A stretch of 36,447 nt of DNA from Caballeronia glathei (GCF_000698595.1 NZ_JFHC01000074.1:1-36447); one strand, 5' to 3'. Shown: positions 26,484-35,087, counted from the stretch's first letter. A program made the numbers and translations. The notes: a model not told the origin generated them from the sequence alone.

Positions 26484-28147
26484 GACGCCGCCCCGTCGAG
26501 AAAGCCGTTCAGCATGTCGAGCGTGTCGGCGTCTTCGATCGACTTGTCGGTGCGCCAGCGCAGCATGCGCGGAAAGCGCACCGCGATGCCCGACTTGTGG
26601 CGCGGGCTCGCCTGAATGCCTTCGAAGCCGATTTCGAAGACGAGCGTCGGCGTGACGCTGCGCACCGGCCCGAATTTCTCGACGGTCGTCTTGCGCACGA
26701 TCGCATCGACCTGGCGCATTTCCTCGTCGGTCAGGCCCGAGTAGGCCTTCGCGAACGGCACCAGCGTGCGCACGCCGTCCGCCTCGTCCCAGACGGCGAA
26801 CGTGAAGTCGGTGTAGAGGCTCGCGCGCCGGCCGTGGCCGCGCTGCGCGTAGAGCAGCACGGCGTCGACGGCGTACGGGTCGATCTTCCACTTCCACCAG
26901 GTGCCCGACGCCTTCGTGCGCCCGACGCCGTACATCGACTGCCGCTCCTTCAGCATCAGGCCTTCGACGCCGCGCGCCCGGCTTTCCTCGCGCAGCGCCG
27001 CGAGCGCGTCCCAGCTGTTCGCCTTGACGAGCGGCGACACCCGCAGCAGATCGGCGGCGAGTGTCTCGCCGAGGCCCGCGGCGAGCGCATCGAGCTTCGC
27101 GCGGCGGTGCGCGAGCGGCGTCGTGCGCAGATCGTCGCCGTCGGCTTCGAGCAGGTCGTAGGCGAGATACGCCGCGGGCGAGTCCGCGAGCACCTTCTTC
27201 GTCAGCGACTTGCGCGTGATGCGCGGCTGCAGCCGCGCGAACGGCAGCGGCGCGTCTGCGCCGGGTTCCCAGGCGAGAATCTCGCCGTCGATCACGGTTC
27301 CGTCCGCGAGCGCCGCGCCGAGCGACGCGAGTTCGGGAAAGCGCTCGGTGATCAGGTCCTCGCCGCGCGACCACAGCCACACGCGGCCGCCGCGCTTCAC
27401 CAGTTGCGCGCGAATGCCGTCCCACTTCCATTCGGCGAGCCAGTCGGCGGGCTCGCCGAGCGTCGCCGGGCCGGCCTGCAGCGGATGCGCCAGAAAGAAC
27501 GGATAGGGCAGGCCGAGATCGCTTTCGTGCGGCGCGCCGGTGTCTTCGCCTGCGCTCTCGGGCGCGATCAGCCGCAGATAGCGCGCGGCGCTCGGCGGCT
27601 GGCGCGAATCGGTCCAGCCGACCATGCGCTGCGCGATGCGCTTGTGATCGACGCCCGCCACGTCCGCGAGCGCGCGCACGACCAGCTGCCGCGCCACGCC
27701 GACGCGAAATCCGCCGCCGATCAGCTTGGTGAGGAGAAAGCGCTCGCTCCAGTTCAGTTCGTCCCAGTAGCCCGTCAGGCGCTCGCGCAGCTCGGACGGG
27801 CTCGCGCCGCGCAGCGTCAGCACGCGTTCCTCGATCCACTGCGCGAGCCCGAGTTCGGACTCGCGCGCGGCGGGCGGCAGGATGTGGGCGATGGTCTCGG
27901 CGAGATCGCCGACCGCCTGATACGACTCGTCGAAAAGCCATTCCGGCAGCCCCGCGCGCTCGCGGGCGAGTTCGGTGAGCGTGCGGGTCGAGACCGACTG
28001 GCGCGGCTTGCCGCCCGCGAGAAAGTACGACGCCCACGCCGCGTCCTCGGGTGCCGCCGCCGAGAAATACGCGCTCAGCGCTTCGAGCTTGTCCTTCGTC
28101 GACGTGGTGGCGTCGAGTGCGGCGTAGAGCGCGGCGAAGCGTTTCAT
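26480..28147 (-). CDS. Cisplatin-damage-response type ATP-dependent DNA ligase
   Basis: This 555-residue ATP-dependent ligase has an N-terminal DNA-binding domain (1 to about 210), then the adenylation domain with the nucleotidyl lysine Lys241 in WKWDGIRAQL, DGEILAW for motif III, VEGLMLKERQS for motif IV and WWKWKIDP for motif V. It is separate from the NAD-dependent replicative LigA and fits the family annotated as cisplatin damage response ligase. Start ATG at 28147 overlaps the exonuclease stop (ATGA). Its neighbours, an SNM1-like exonuclease, Lhr helicase and PdeM, define the known repair cassette. Symbol varies between databases, so none is given. Confidence 0.93.
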   Translation of the reverse strand: MKRFAALYAALDATTSTKDKLEALSAYFSAAAPEDAAWASYFLAGGKPRQSVSTRTLTELARERAGLPEWLFDESYQAVGDLAETIAHILPPAARESELGLAQWIEERVLTLRGASPSELRERLTGYWDELNWSERFLLTKLIGGGFRVGVARQLVVRALADVAGVDHKRIAQRMVGWTDSRQPPSAARYLRLIAPESAGEDTGAPHESDLGLPYPFFLAHPLQAGPATLGEPADWLAEWKWDGIRAQLVKRGGRVWLWSRGEDLITERFPELASLGAALADGTVIDGEILAWEPGADAPLPFARLQPRITRKSLTKKVLADSPAAYLAYDLLEADGDDLRTTPLAHRRAKLDALAAGLGETLAADLLRVSPLVKANSWDALAALREESRARGVEGLMLKERQSMYGVGRTKASGTWWKWKIDPYAVDAVLLYAQRGHGRRASLYTDFTFAVWDEADGVRTLVPFAKAYSGLTDEEMRQVDAIVRKTTVEKFGPVRSVTPTLVFEIGFEGIQASPRHKSGIAVRFPRMLRWRTDKSIEDADTLDMLNGFLDGAAS

Positions 28148-29211
28148 CGTGTGTTGTCTCCGCTTCCGTCCTCGCTTGCCGCGGCGGAGTCCGGCGCCGT
28201 GTCGGCTTCGATCGCGTCGTCGCCGTATTCGGTCGCGAACGCGCCCGCTTCGAGCCCCTGTTCGCGCAGCCACCGCACCATCGGCTCGATCTGCCCGTGC
28301 GTGACGATCACGCGCTCCGCGCCCGTCGCGCCGATCGCGCTTTGCAGGCCGGGCCAGTCGGCGTGGTCCGACAGCACGAAGCCGCGATCGAGCCCGCGGC
28401 GGCGGCGCGTGCCGCGCAGCCGCATCCAGCCGGAGGCGAAGGCGTCGCTGTAGTCGCCGAAGCGGCGCATCCACGCACTGCCCTGCGCGGACGGCGGCGC
28501 GACGATCAGCGCGCCGTTGAACGCCGCCCTGTCGCGGGCCGCGATCTCCGAGACGAGGCGCGCCGGCGGCAGCGCCACGCCCGCCTGCATGTACGCGCGA
28601 TTGACCGGCTCGACCGCGCCGTGGCAGAAGATCGGCCCGATCGCAGGATCGACGCCCGCGAGAATGCGCTGCGCTTTGCCGAAGCTGTAGCAGAAGAGCA
28701 CCGAGGCGCGCCCCTGCGACGCGTTATGCCGCCACCACGAATCGATGCCGTCGAATACCCCTTGCGACGGCTCCCACCGGTAGATCGGCAGGCCGAAGGT
28801 CGATTCGGTGATGAACGTGTCGCACCGCACGGGCTCGAACGGCGCGCAGGTCGGGTCCGGCTCGATCTTGTAGTCGCCGGATGCGACCCACACGCGCCCT
28901 CCGTGTTCGACACGCACCTGCGCCGAGCCGAGCACGTGCCCCGCCGGATGCAGCGACACCGTGACGCCGTTGATGACGATGCGCTCGCCGTAAGCTGCGC
29001 CCTGCAGGTCGATGCCCGGCAGCCGCGAGCGCAGCACGCCCACGCCGGGCTCGGCCGCGAGATAGTGCCGATGCCCGGAGCGCGCGTGATCGGCGTGCGC
29101 ATGCGTGATAACGGCCCGCTTAACGGGGCGCCAGGGATCGATATGGAAGTCGCCCGCGGGGCAGTAAAGCCCTTCCGGACGCGCGACGATCAGGTCAGGG
29201 CGAGCGTTCAA
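28144..29211 (-). CDS. Ligase-associated DNA repair exonuclease, metallo-beta-lactamase fold
   Basis: This 355-residue protein resembles the SNM1/Pso2 and CPSF nucleases. The metal motif HxHxDH is at 37-42 (THAHADHARSG), followed by LHPAGHVLGSAQV, VASGDYK and FVLSDHADWPGL, all typical. It would trim DNA ends ahead of the ligase. I chose the TTG at 29211 because GGAGACAGG stands directly before it and because homologues begin close to PDLIVARPEGLYCP; an ATG at 29292 would add 27 unconserved residues. It is the first gene of the cassette and overlaps the ligase by 4 bp. Confidence 0.88.
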   Translation of the reverse strand: MNARPDLIVARPEGLYCPAGDFHIDPWRPVKRAVITHAHADHARSGHRHYLAAEPGVGVLRSRLPGIDLQGAAYGERIVINGVTVSLHPAGHVLGSAQVRVEHGGRVWVASGDYKIEPDPTCAPFEPVRCDTFITESTFGLPIYRWEPSQGVFDGIDSWWRHNASQGRASVLFCYSFGKAQRILAGVDPAIGPIFCHGAVEPVNRAYMQAGVALPPARLVSEIAARDRAAFNGALIVAPPSAQGSAWMRRFGDYSDAFASGWMRLRGTRRRRGLDRGFVLSDHADWPGLQSAIGATGAERVIVTHGQIEPMVRWLREQGLEAGAFATEYGDDAIEADTAPDSAAASEDGSGDNTR

Positions 29212-29215
29212 CCTG

Positions 29216-29220
29216 TCTCC
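29216..29220 (-). promoter_or_regulatory. Ribosome binding site deciding the exonuclease start
   Basis: On the minus strand GGAGA is followed after 4 bases by TTG. The same arrangement, GGAGACAGG then TTG, occurs before the sorbitol-type dehydrogenase at 3655-3667. Confidence 0.5.
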
Positions 29221-29297
29221 GGTAGTGGGTCCGATGGTCGTTCGAAAGATGTCGTTTGATTCACGCAACACAGCACGAGCCGTGCCCGTCATGACGC

Positions 29298-29340
29298 TTT
29301 CACGAACGGCCGGTAGGGTGTAAAAGTTTGTATCGTGAAA
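29298..29340. promoter_or_regulatory. Inverted repeat between the repair cassette and its divergent neighbour
   Basis: TTTCACGA (29298-29305) and TCGTGAAA (29333-29340) are perfect 8-bp inverted copies separated by 27 bp, lying in the 166-bp divergent spacer. The 35-bp centre-to-centre distance is a little over three helical turns. No SOS LexA box is apparent. Operator function is a guess from position. Confidence 0.4.
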
Positions 29341-29377
29341 CGTGCGCATCGAGCGTGCGTAGCTGGCTCCGAGCACT

Positions 29378-29887
29378 ATGCCGAACAACGGTTCGATGGT
29401 CGCACCACCCGCTGCCGAGACGGTCTGGATCGTACGGCTGCAAAGTCACCCCTACTTCGATTTCGTGCGCCTGAAGCGCGTTTTCAGCGAATGCGGTTCG
29501 CGTCATCAGGTCGTGCTCGTCGACGTGCGCAAGCTTCTCATGTGCGCCGATCGCGACGACACCGATTACGTGCTCAAGGCCGTGAGCGACTGGCATGCGG
29601 GCAAGGTGAAAGGCATTCGCGAGTTTCTGGACCCGGACAATCCGCGCGTGCCGGAAATGCCGTATGTGACGATCAGCGTGCGGCGCACGCCCGGGCTGCT
29701 CGGCCTGCTCGGCATGAGCCGCGAGGGCGTGGTGGCGTTTCGCAACGGGCAGCATCGCGCGCGCTATCTGGCGCACGCGGGTGCGTTGTGCATGCCGGTG
29801 GAAGTGCACGAGCGCGAAGCGCAGCTGTTGCGCGAGATGTGCGCGGCCCCGGACGCGAACGCGCCCGAGTACGGCGAGGAAGACTAG
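29378..29887 (+). CDS. Osa/FiwA-like protein with ParB/sulfiredoxin-type motif
   Basis: This 169-residue protein carries FRNGQHRARYLAHAGA (121-136) followed by MPVEV (139-143). The G-x-HR-x-R pattern is the hallmark of the ParB/Srx fold, and its placement near the C-terminus matches plasmid fertility-inhibition factors such as Osa of pSa and FiwA of RP4, which block DNA transfer and for which nuclease and ATPase activity has been reported. Here it seems chromosomal and diverges from the DNA repair cassette. No signal peptide or membrane segment is seen. The ATG at 29378 has no strong ribosome site; an ATG at 29396 is an alternative. Family placement is from motif resemblance only. Confidence 0.65.
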   Translation: MPNNGSMVAPPAAETVWIVRLQSHPYFDFVRLKRVFSECGSRHQVVLVDVRKLLMCADRDDTDYVLKAVSDWHAGKVKGIREFLDPDNPRVPEMPYVTISVRRTPGLLGLLGMSREGVVAFRNGQHRARYLAHAGALCMPVEVHEREAQLLREMCAAPDANAPEYGEED

Positions 29888-30020
29888 GGCGCGTCCGGAC
29901 CGTGGCGGCGGCTCATGCCGAAGCCCGCCACGATGCCGCACACCGAACGCACAACACCGGCCGTCGTGCCGTCCTGCCGTGCGGCCCGAACCGGGTCGGC
30001 ACGGCCTGCTCGCGGCGTCG

Positions 30021-31019
30021 TCAGTTGGCCCTTGCGTGCGCGGGCGTGCCCGGCGTCACGACCGGTATGAAGCCCGGCAGGCGCGTGAGGATCATGTCGG
30101 GGCGCTCCGCGCCGCCCGTCACCTGCTGGCCGAGCCGCTCGAGCGTGTAGTCGATGAAGAAGCGCGTCTTCGCGGGCAGATACTGGCGCCCCGGATAGAC
30201 AATCGACACCTTCATTTCGGGGTCGTCGATCGAATGGTCGGGCAGCACGCGCACCAGCGCGCCGGATTCGAGGTCGGCGGAAACGAGCCCTTCGGGCAGG
30301 ATCGAGAAGCCCATGCCGGCAAGTGTCGCGAGCCGCACCATCAGCGCGCTGTTGACCGTGTAGACGGGCGCGAGCGTGATCTGGTCGGCGCTGCCGTGGG
30401 AATGGCGGAAATGCCAGGTGCAGCTGCGCATCTCGCTCGGCAGTCCGACCGAGGGATAGCCCGGCAGGTCGAGCGGCGTCTTCGGCGTGCCGTGCTCGGC
30501 GAGATAGGCGGGGGTCGCCACGGGAATCAGCGCATTGGTCGCGACGGGCCGCTCGACGAGCGCCGTGCTCGACACCATGAACGCCGTGACGATGCCGACG
30601 TCGTAGCCGTCCTCCACCAGGTCGACGTGCCGCTCCGCGAGCGTGAGCCGCACGTTCACCTTCGGGTAGAGCCTGCGGAAGCCGTCGATGAGCGGCGTGA
30701 GCGTGAGCAGCGACAGCGAGCTCGATGCGACGACGCGCAGCGTGCCGCTCGGCTCGCCTTCGGTATGCGCGAGGGCCGATTCGAGATTATCGAGTTCTTC
30801 GAGCAGCGCGCGGCAGCCTTCCAGATAGCGCGTGCCGGCTTCGGTGAGGGAAAGATTGCGGGTGGTTCGATTGATCAGTCGGGTGCGCAGGTGCGCTTCG
30901 AGCATGGCGATCGATCTCGTCACGAGTGCGTTCGAAACATCCAGCTGCTGTGCGGCGCGGCGGAAGCTCTCAGTTTCCGCCACACGCACGAATACGCGCA
31001 TTGCATGTATCTGGTTCAT
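30021..31019 (-). CDS. LysR-family transcriptional regulator (CrgA/AaeR-like)
   Basis: This 332-residue regulator has the N-terminal winged helix (MNQIHAMRVFVRVAETESF, HTH about 18-37) and a LysR substrate-binding domain from about residue 90. The ending of the DNA-binding part, INRTTRNLSLTEAG, is typical of the CrgA-like branch. I use the ATG at 31019, with GAGGGA upstream, because homologues begin there. It diverges from the two AspT-like carriers, so regulation of these is plausible. Its ligand is not known. Confidence 0.88.
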   Translation of the reverse strand: MNQIHAMRVFVRVAETESFRRAAQQLDVSNALVTRSIAMLEAHLRTRLINRTTRNLSLTEAGTRYLEGCRALLEELDNLESALAHTEGEPSGTLRVVASSSLSLLTLTPLIDGFRRLYPKVNVRLTLAERHVDLVEDGYDVGIVTAFMVSSTALVERPVATNALIPVATPAYLAEHGTPKTPLDLPGYPSVGLPSEMRSCTWHFRHSHGSADQITLAPVYTVNSALMVRLATLAGMGFSILPEGLVSADLESGALVRVLPDHSIDDPEMKVSIVYPGRQYLPAKTRFFIDYTLERLGQQVTGGAERPDMILTRLPGFIPVVTPGTPAHARAN

Positions 31020-31106
31020 CGTCGTGTCCCTCGTTGATGTGCCGCTAGATCGATGCATTACACGCTGTGTATACATCGGATTTTTGAGACCGTCGGTAAA
31101 ATAATA

Positions 31107-31135
31107 TTGACACTCGGTGAGAATTACAATATTTA
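31107..31135 (+). promoter_or_regulatory. Candidate sigma-70 promoter for the carrier pair
   Basis: TTGACA (31107-31112), 17 bp, TATTTA (31130-31135). Perfect -35 and ideal spacing; it would give a leader of about 410 bases. Confidence 0.55.
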
Positions 31136-31154
31136 AATGATGGACGGCATTACC

Positions 31155-31183
31155 CTATGGTTATTGTCACAATTGAGCCATAG
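31155..31183. promoter_or_regulatory. Nested dyad, candidate operator
   Basis: CTATGG (31155-31160) and CCATAG (31178-31183) flank the near-palindrome ATTGTCACAAT (31163-31173). It lies just downstream of the promoter candidate at 31107-31135, in the spacer shared with the LysR gene. Confidence 0.4.
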
Positions 31184-31427
31184 TGCGCGGTCCGCGCGGG
31201 TAAGGGTTTTCGCGCACCTTCCTTATTGGTGGAGGCATGGCGACAAGCGTGATATATGCGTTTGGCTCGCGGCCGACCGGGCGGGGCAATGAACGGCGAA
31301 AGCGAATACTGGCAAGGCTTTGAAGGCATGCTTTCCGCTGGTGCGTCAATTCGGCAGCCGCATAATTATTAATCGGTTCATTGAGGTGCACGCGCGGACT
31401 CGCAAATAATGGCAGAGAGCGCCAAGT

Positions 31428-31456
31428 TTGACTTTTTCAAGGTGATTTTATTTATC
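31428..31456 (+). promoter_or_regulatory. Candidate proximal promoter for the carrier pair
   Basis: TTGACT (31428-31433), 17 bp, TTTATC (31451-31456), about 100 bp before the first carrier. Confidence 0.4.
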
Positions 31457-31555
31457 GTTTTTCGGGCATTCATATTGGTTTCATTTTTATCCGGCTATCG
31501 GCAACCCGGATGATTGCGAGAGCGAGTCGCCACTAACAACGAGACAAAATAACTC

Positions 31556-33238
31556 ATGCTTTGGCACTTGTTGGCGGCACAGCCCGAAATCGCATTGTTT
31601 GCGAGTCTCGCCATCGGCTTTTTCGTGGGGTCGTTCAAGCTCGGCCCGATTCAGCTGGGCGGCGTCTGCGGCACGCTGATCGTCGCGCTGATCCTCGGAC
31701 AGAGCGGCGCGCGCATTTCCCCAGACCTGAAAAACATCGCGTTCGCGCTCTTCATCTTTGCGCTCGGCTTCACCGGCGGGCCGCAATTCTTCGCCAACAT
31801 CGGCCGCGGCTGGCGCTACGGCGTGCTCTCGATCGTGGAGATCGTCGTCGTGATCGCGCTCGTGCTCGGCGCGGTCGCGCTTTTGAAGCTCGACCAGGGC
31901 ACGGCGGCGGGGCTTCTCGCCGGGGCGGCGACGGAGTCGGCGGTGGTCGGCACCGCGTCCGAGGCGATCGGACGGCTCGGCCTGCCGGCCGCAGAAACCG
32001 CGCGGCTGCAGGCGAACATCGTGACGGCCTACAGCGTCAGCTACCTGTTCGGCCTCGTCACCATCGTGCTCTTCACGACCCAGTTCGCGCCGCTCCTGCT
32101 GCGCGTGAACCTGCGCGATGAGGCCGAGCGCCTCTGGCGCTCGCTCGGCGGCGACGGTGCGCTCACCGAAGGACAGAGCCTCGCGGCGCCGCCGCTCGTC
32201 GGGCGCGAACTGCGGGTGACGCGCGGGGCGGGGCAGACGATCGGCGAGCTCGAAGCGCGCTACGGCCACAACGTGAGCGTGCAGCGCGTCACGCGCGCAC
32301 GCTCGGTGATCAAGGCGCAGCCCGCGGTGGTGCTGAAGGAGGGCGACCGCGTGCTGATCGGCGGGCGGCGCGAGGCGGTCGTCGCGGCGATTCCCGACAT
32401 CGGCGATGAAATGTTCGCCGCCGACGGCACCGACGTCTACGCCGACAGGCTCGACGTCATGCTCACGCATCGCGGCGTGCACGGCCTGACGGTCGCCGAG
32501 GTGCGCGCCCGCGCGGCGCCCGCCGAGGCGCGCGGCGTGTTCATCGCCGCCGTCACGCGGCTCGACAGCACGATTCCCGCGCTGCCCGAAACGGAGCTGC
32601 ACCGCGGCGACGTGCTGACGCTCGTCGGCGCAAGGGACGACGTCGCGCGCGGCGCGGCCAAGCTCGGCTACATCGTGCGCGCGACGCAAAAAACCGACTT
32701 CGTGTTTCTCGGGCTCGGCGTGCTCGCGGGCATCGGGATCGGGCATCTCAGCGCGCGGGTGGGCGGCGTGGACCTGACGCTCGGCACGGGCGGCGGGTGC
32801 CTGCTCGCGGGGCTTCTGTTCGGCTGGATCCGCTCGCGCTATCCGCTGATCGGCTCGCTGCCCTCGGGCGCCGCGCAGATCCTGAAGGACTTCGGCCTGT
32901 GCACCTTCATCGCGGCGGTCGGCCTCTCGGCGGGGCCCGACGCGATCCGGCTGATCCGCGAGTACGGCCTCGCGCTGCCGATCACGGGCATCGTCATCAC
33001 GCTCGGGCCGGCGCTCGTCTCGCTCGTGGTCGGGCGCATGCTGCTCAGGCTCGAAGTGCCGATGCTGCTCGGCGCGATCGCCGGACAGCAGTGCAGCACG
33101 CCGGCGATCAGCGCGCTCGTGGGCGTGACCGGCAATTCGACGCCCGTCATCGGCTACACGATCACCTACGCGCTTTCGAACGTCCTGCTGCCGCTCCTCG
33201 GCCCGCTGATCGTCGGGCTGGCGGGCCGGGTCGGCTGA
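31556..33238 (+). CDS. AspT/YidE-type exchanger, first of tandem pair
   Basis: This 560-residue membrane protein has the architecture of the aspartate:alanine exchanger family: an N-terminal AspT/YidE/YbjL membrane domain (1 to about 185), two RCK_C-type cytoplasmic domains in the middle (about 210-375), and a second membrane domain (about 380-560) with GTGGGCLLAGLLFGW. Family members exchange aspartate for alanine (Tetragenococcus AspT) or export succinate (Corynebacterium SucE). No aspartate decarboxylase is nearby, so the substrate is open. It is followed after 43 bp by a paralogue of nearly equal length. Confidence 0.85.
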   Translation: MLWHLLAAQPEIALFASLAIGFFVGSFKLGPIQLGGVCGTLIVALILGQSGARISPDLKNIAFALFIFALGFTGGPQFFANIGRGWRYGVLSIVEIVVVIALVLGAVALLKLDQGTAAGLLAGAATESAVVGTASEAIGRLGLPAAETARLQANIVTAYSVSYLFGLVTIVLFTTQFAPLLLRVNLRDEAERLWRSLGGDGALTEGQSLAAPPLVGRELRVTRGAGQTIGELEARYGHNVSVQRVTRARSVIKAQPAVVLKEGDRVLIGGRREAVVAAIPDIGDEMFAADGTDVYADRLDVMLTHRGVHGLTVAEVRARAAPAEARGVFIAAVTRLDSTIPALPETELHRGDVLTLVGARDDVARGAAKLGYIVRATQKTDFVFLGLGVLAGIGIGHLSARVGGVDLTLGTGGGCLLAGLLFGWIRSRYPLIGSLPSGAAQILKDFGLCTFIAAVGLSAGPDAIRLIREYGLALPITGIVITLGPALVSLVVGRMLLRLEVPMLLGAIAGQQCSTPAISALVGVTGNSTPVIGYTITYALSNVLLPLLGPLIVGLAGRVG

Positions 33239-33281
33239 GCGGGCCGGGCGGGCGAAGCAAAAACAACCAGCGAGGGACTCG

Positions 33282-34967
33282 ATGGACTGGCTACACCAGG
33301 TCTTCCAGAAATCACCGGAAGTTGCGCTGTTTGCGTCGCTTGCGCTCGGCTACCTGATCGGCCAGATCAATTTCGGCAAGTTCCAGCTTGGCGGCGTGGG
33401 CGGGTCGCTGCTCGCCGCGGTCGTGATCAGCCAGGCGGGCGTGCAGATCGACAACGGCGTGAAGGCCGTGATGTTCGCCGTGTTCATCTACGCCGTGGGC
33501 TACGATTCCGGGCCGCAGTTCTTCAATTCGCTGAATCGCAAGACGCTGCGCGAAATCGCGATGGCCGTGTTTCTCGCCGTGTCGGCGCTCGTCACGGTGG
33601 TCGTCTGCGCGCGGATCTTCGGGCTGAACAAGGGGCTTGCCGCCGGCCTCGCGGGCGGCGCGCTCACGCAGTCGGCGATCATCGGCACGGCGGGCGACGC
33701 CATCGCGCGGCTCGGCCTTTCGCCCGGCGAGACGAAGGCGCTGCAGGGGGACGTCGCGGTCGCCTATGCGGTGACCTACGTGTTCGGCTCGCTCGGCGCG
33801 ATTCTCGTCTGCGTGAACCTGCTGCCGAGGTTCATGGGGCAGAGCCTGAGCGACGCCTCGATCGAAGCCGAGAAGAAGCTCGCGGGCGGCGCCCCCGTCG
33901 CCGGTCCGGGGCAGACGTCCGCGCTGCCGATGCTCGTCGGGCGTGCCTTCCGGGTGCGCGGTGCCGCGGGGCGCACGATCGCGGAGGTCGAAATGGCGGA
34001 GCAGGACATGATCGCCATCGAGCGCATCCGCCGCGCGGGCAAGGCGCTCGAGCCGCGCCCGGACGTGAGGCTCGAAGCAGGCGACATCGTGCTCGTGGTG
34101 GGCCGCCGCGAGGTGATGGTGGGCGCGGCGTCGCAGATCGGCGAGGAGGTGGCGGACACCGACGGCATCAGCGTCGTGATGCAGAAGCGGCGCGGCGTGT
34201 TCACGCGCCGCGGCATGAACCACACGACGATTGCGGCCGTGCGCGCGACGGTCGATCGTGATTTGCGGCACGGCGTGTTTATCCACGAGATCCAGCGCGT
34301 CGGCAAGCCGCTGCCGATCCTGCCCGAAACGCAGCTCGAACACGGCGACGTGATCACGTTCTACGGCTCGCCGCAGGACACGAAACGCGCCGTCGAAGCC
34401 GCCGGCTACGAGCTGCCCTACACCGACAAGACCGATTTCATCTACATGGGCGTCGGCATCGTGCTTGGCTTGCTGATCGGGCTCATCGTCGTCGACGTGG
34501 GCGGCATTCCGCTCACGCTCGGCTCGGGCGGCGGCTGCCTGCTCGCGGGCCTTCTGTTCGGCTGGATGCGCGGCAAGCATCCGATGTACGGCGTGATGCC
34601 GCCGGCGGCGTCACAGTTGCTGAAGGACTTCGGTCTGGCGGCGTTCGTCGCGGTGGTCGGGCTCAATTCAGGGTTGCAGGCGGTCGTCACGGTGAAGGAG
34701 AGCGGCCTGACGATCTTCCTGCTGGGCGTGTTCGTCACGCTGTTCCCGCTCCTCCTGACGATGCTGTTCGGCCGCTACGTGCTGCGCTACGACAACGCGG
34801 CGATTCTGGCCGGCGCGCTGTCCGGCTCGCGCAGTGCGAATCCGGCGTTCGGCGGCGTGCTCGACAAGGCCGCGAGCGCCGTGCCGACCGTGCCGTTCGC
34901 GATCACCTACGCGCTCGCGAACGTGCTGCTGACGCTGCTCGGGCCGCTGGTGGTGGGGCTCGTCTGA
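33282..34967 (+). CDS. AspT/YidE-type exchanger, second of tandem pair
   Basis: This 561-residue paralogue has the same order of domains as its neighbour: membrane domain, central RCK_C pair (VGRAFRVRGAAGRTIAEVEM marks the first), then the second membrane domain with GSGGGCLLAGLLFGWMRG. GAGGGA precedes its ATG. The pair probably arose by duplication, and the two could act as separate carriers or as a heteromer. The C-terminal membrane part differs in the segment GSRSANPAFGG compared with AGQQCSTPAISA in the first copy, a position likely to line the transport path. Confidence 0.85.
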   Translation: MDWLHQVFQKSPEVALFASLALGYLIGQINFGKFQLGGVGGSLLAAVVISQAGVQIDNGVKAVMFAVFIYAVGYDSGPQFFNSLNRKTLREIAMAVFLAVSALVTVVVCARIFGLNKGLAAGLAGGALTQSAIIGTAGDAIARLGLSPGETKALQGDVAVAYAVTYVFGSLGAILVCVNLLPRFMGQSLSDASIEAEKKLAGGAPVAGPGQTSALPMLVGRAFRVRGAAGRTIAEVEMAEQDMIAIERIRRAGKALEPRPDVRLEAGDIVLVVGRREVMVGAASQIGEEVADTDGISVVMQKRRGVFTRRGMNHTTIAAVRATVDRDLRHGVFIHEIQRVGKPLPILPETQLEHGDVITFYGSPQDTKRAVEAAGYELPYTDKTDFIYMGVGIVLGLLIGLIVVDVGGIPLTLGSGGGCLLAGLLFGWMRGKHPMYGVMPPAASQLLKDFGLAAFVAVVGLNSGLQAVVTVKESGLTIFLLGVFVTLFPLLLTMLFGRYVLRYDNAAILAGALSGSRSANPAFGGVLDKAASAVPTVPFAITYALANVLLTLLGPLVVGLV

Positions 34968-35042
34968 CGGAGCGCAGACCCGCAGACCTCAAGCAATCAA
35001 CGCGGATGAACGAACCGGCGCGCACTTTCGCCGGGCCAAGTA

Positions 35043-35073
35043 CGATACGTGCTTCGAGTGCGACACGTGCTTC
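35043..35073 (+). repeat. Two 13-bp direct repeats before the aldo/keto reductase
   Basis: CGATACGTGCTTC (35043-35055) and CGACACGTGCTTC (35061-35073) differ by one base and are 18 bp apart, ending just before the ribosome site. TACGAT at 35041-35046 could be a -10. They may be operators or a small duplication. Confidence 0.5.
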
Positions 35074-35087
35074 AAGGAGAATCCGCG

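Larger units (their letters stand above)
31020..31555. other. Long AT-rich divergent region between LysR gene and the carrier pair
   Basis: This 536-bp stretch has no credible gene and is noticeably richer in A and T than its surroundings, especially 31080-31140 and 31420-31500. It contains two promoter candidates for the carriers (31107-31135 and 31428-31456), a nested dyad (31155-31183), and about 370 bp of possible leader. I do not recognise a riboswitch. The ribosome site before the first carrier is weak. Confidence 0.65.

Noticed and set aside
24009..28453. Long open frames on plus opposite the helicase and ligase genes
   Set aside because: They are rich in Arg, His and Ala, show no motifs, and mirror the GC-rich codons of genes whose motifs are all present on the minus strand.
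29212..29388. Longer exonuclease starting at 29292 or 29388
   Set aside because: The added residues are not conserved in the family as I know it and the longest form would overlap the divergent gene. The 29292 start remains possible.
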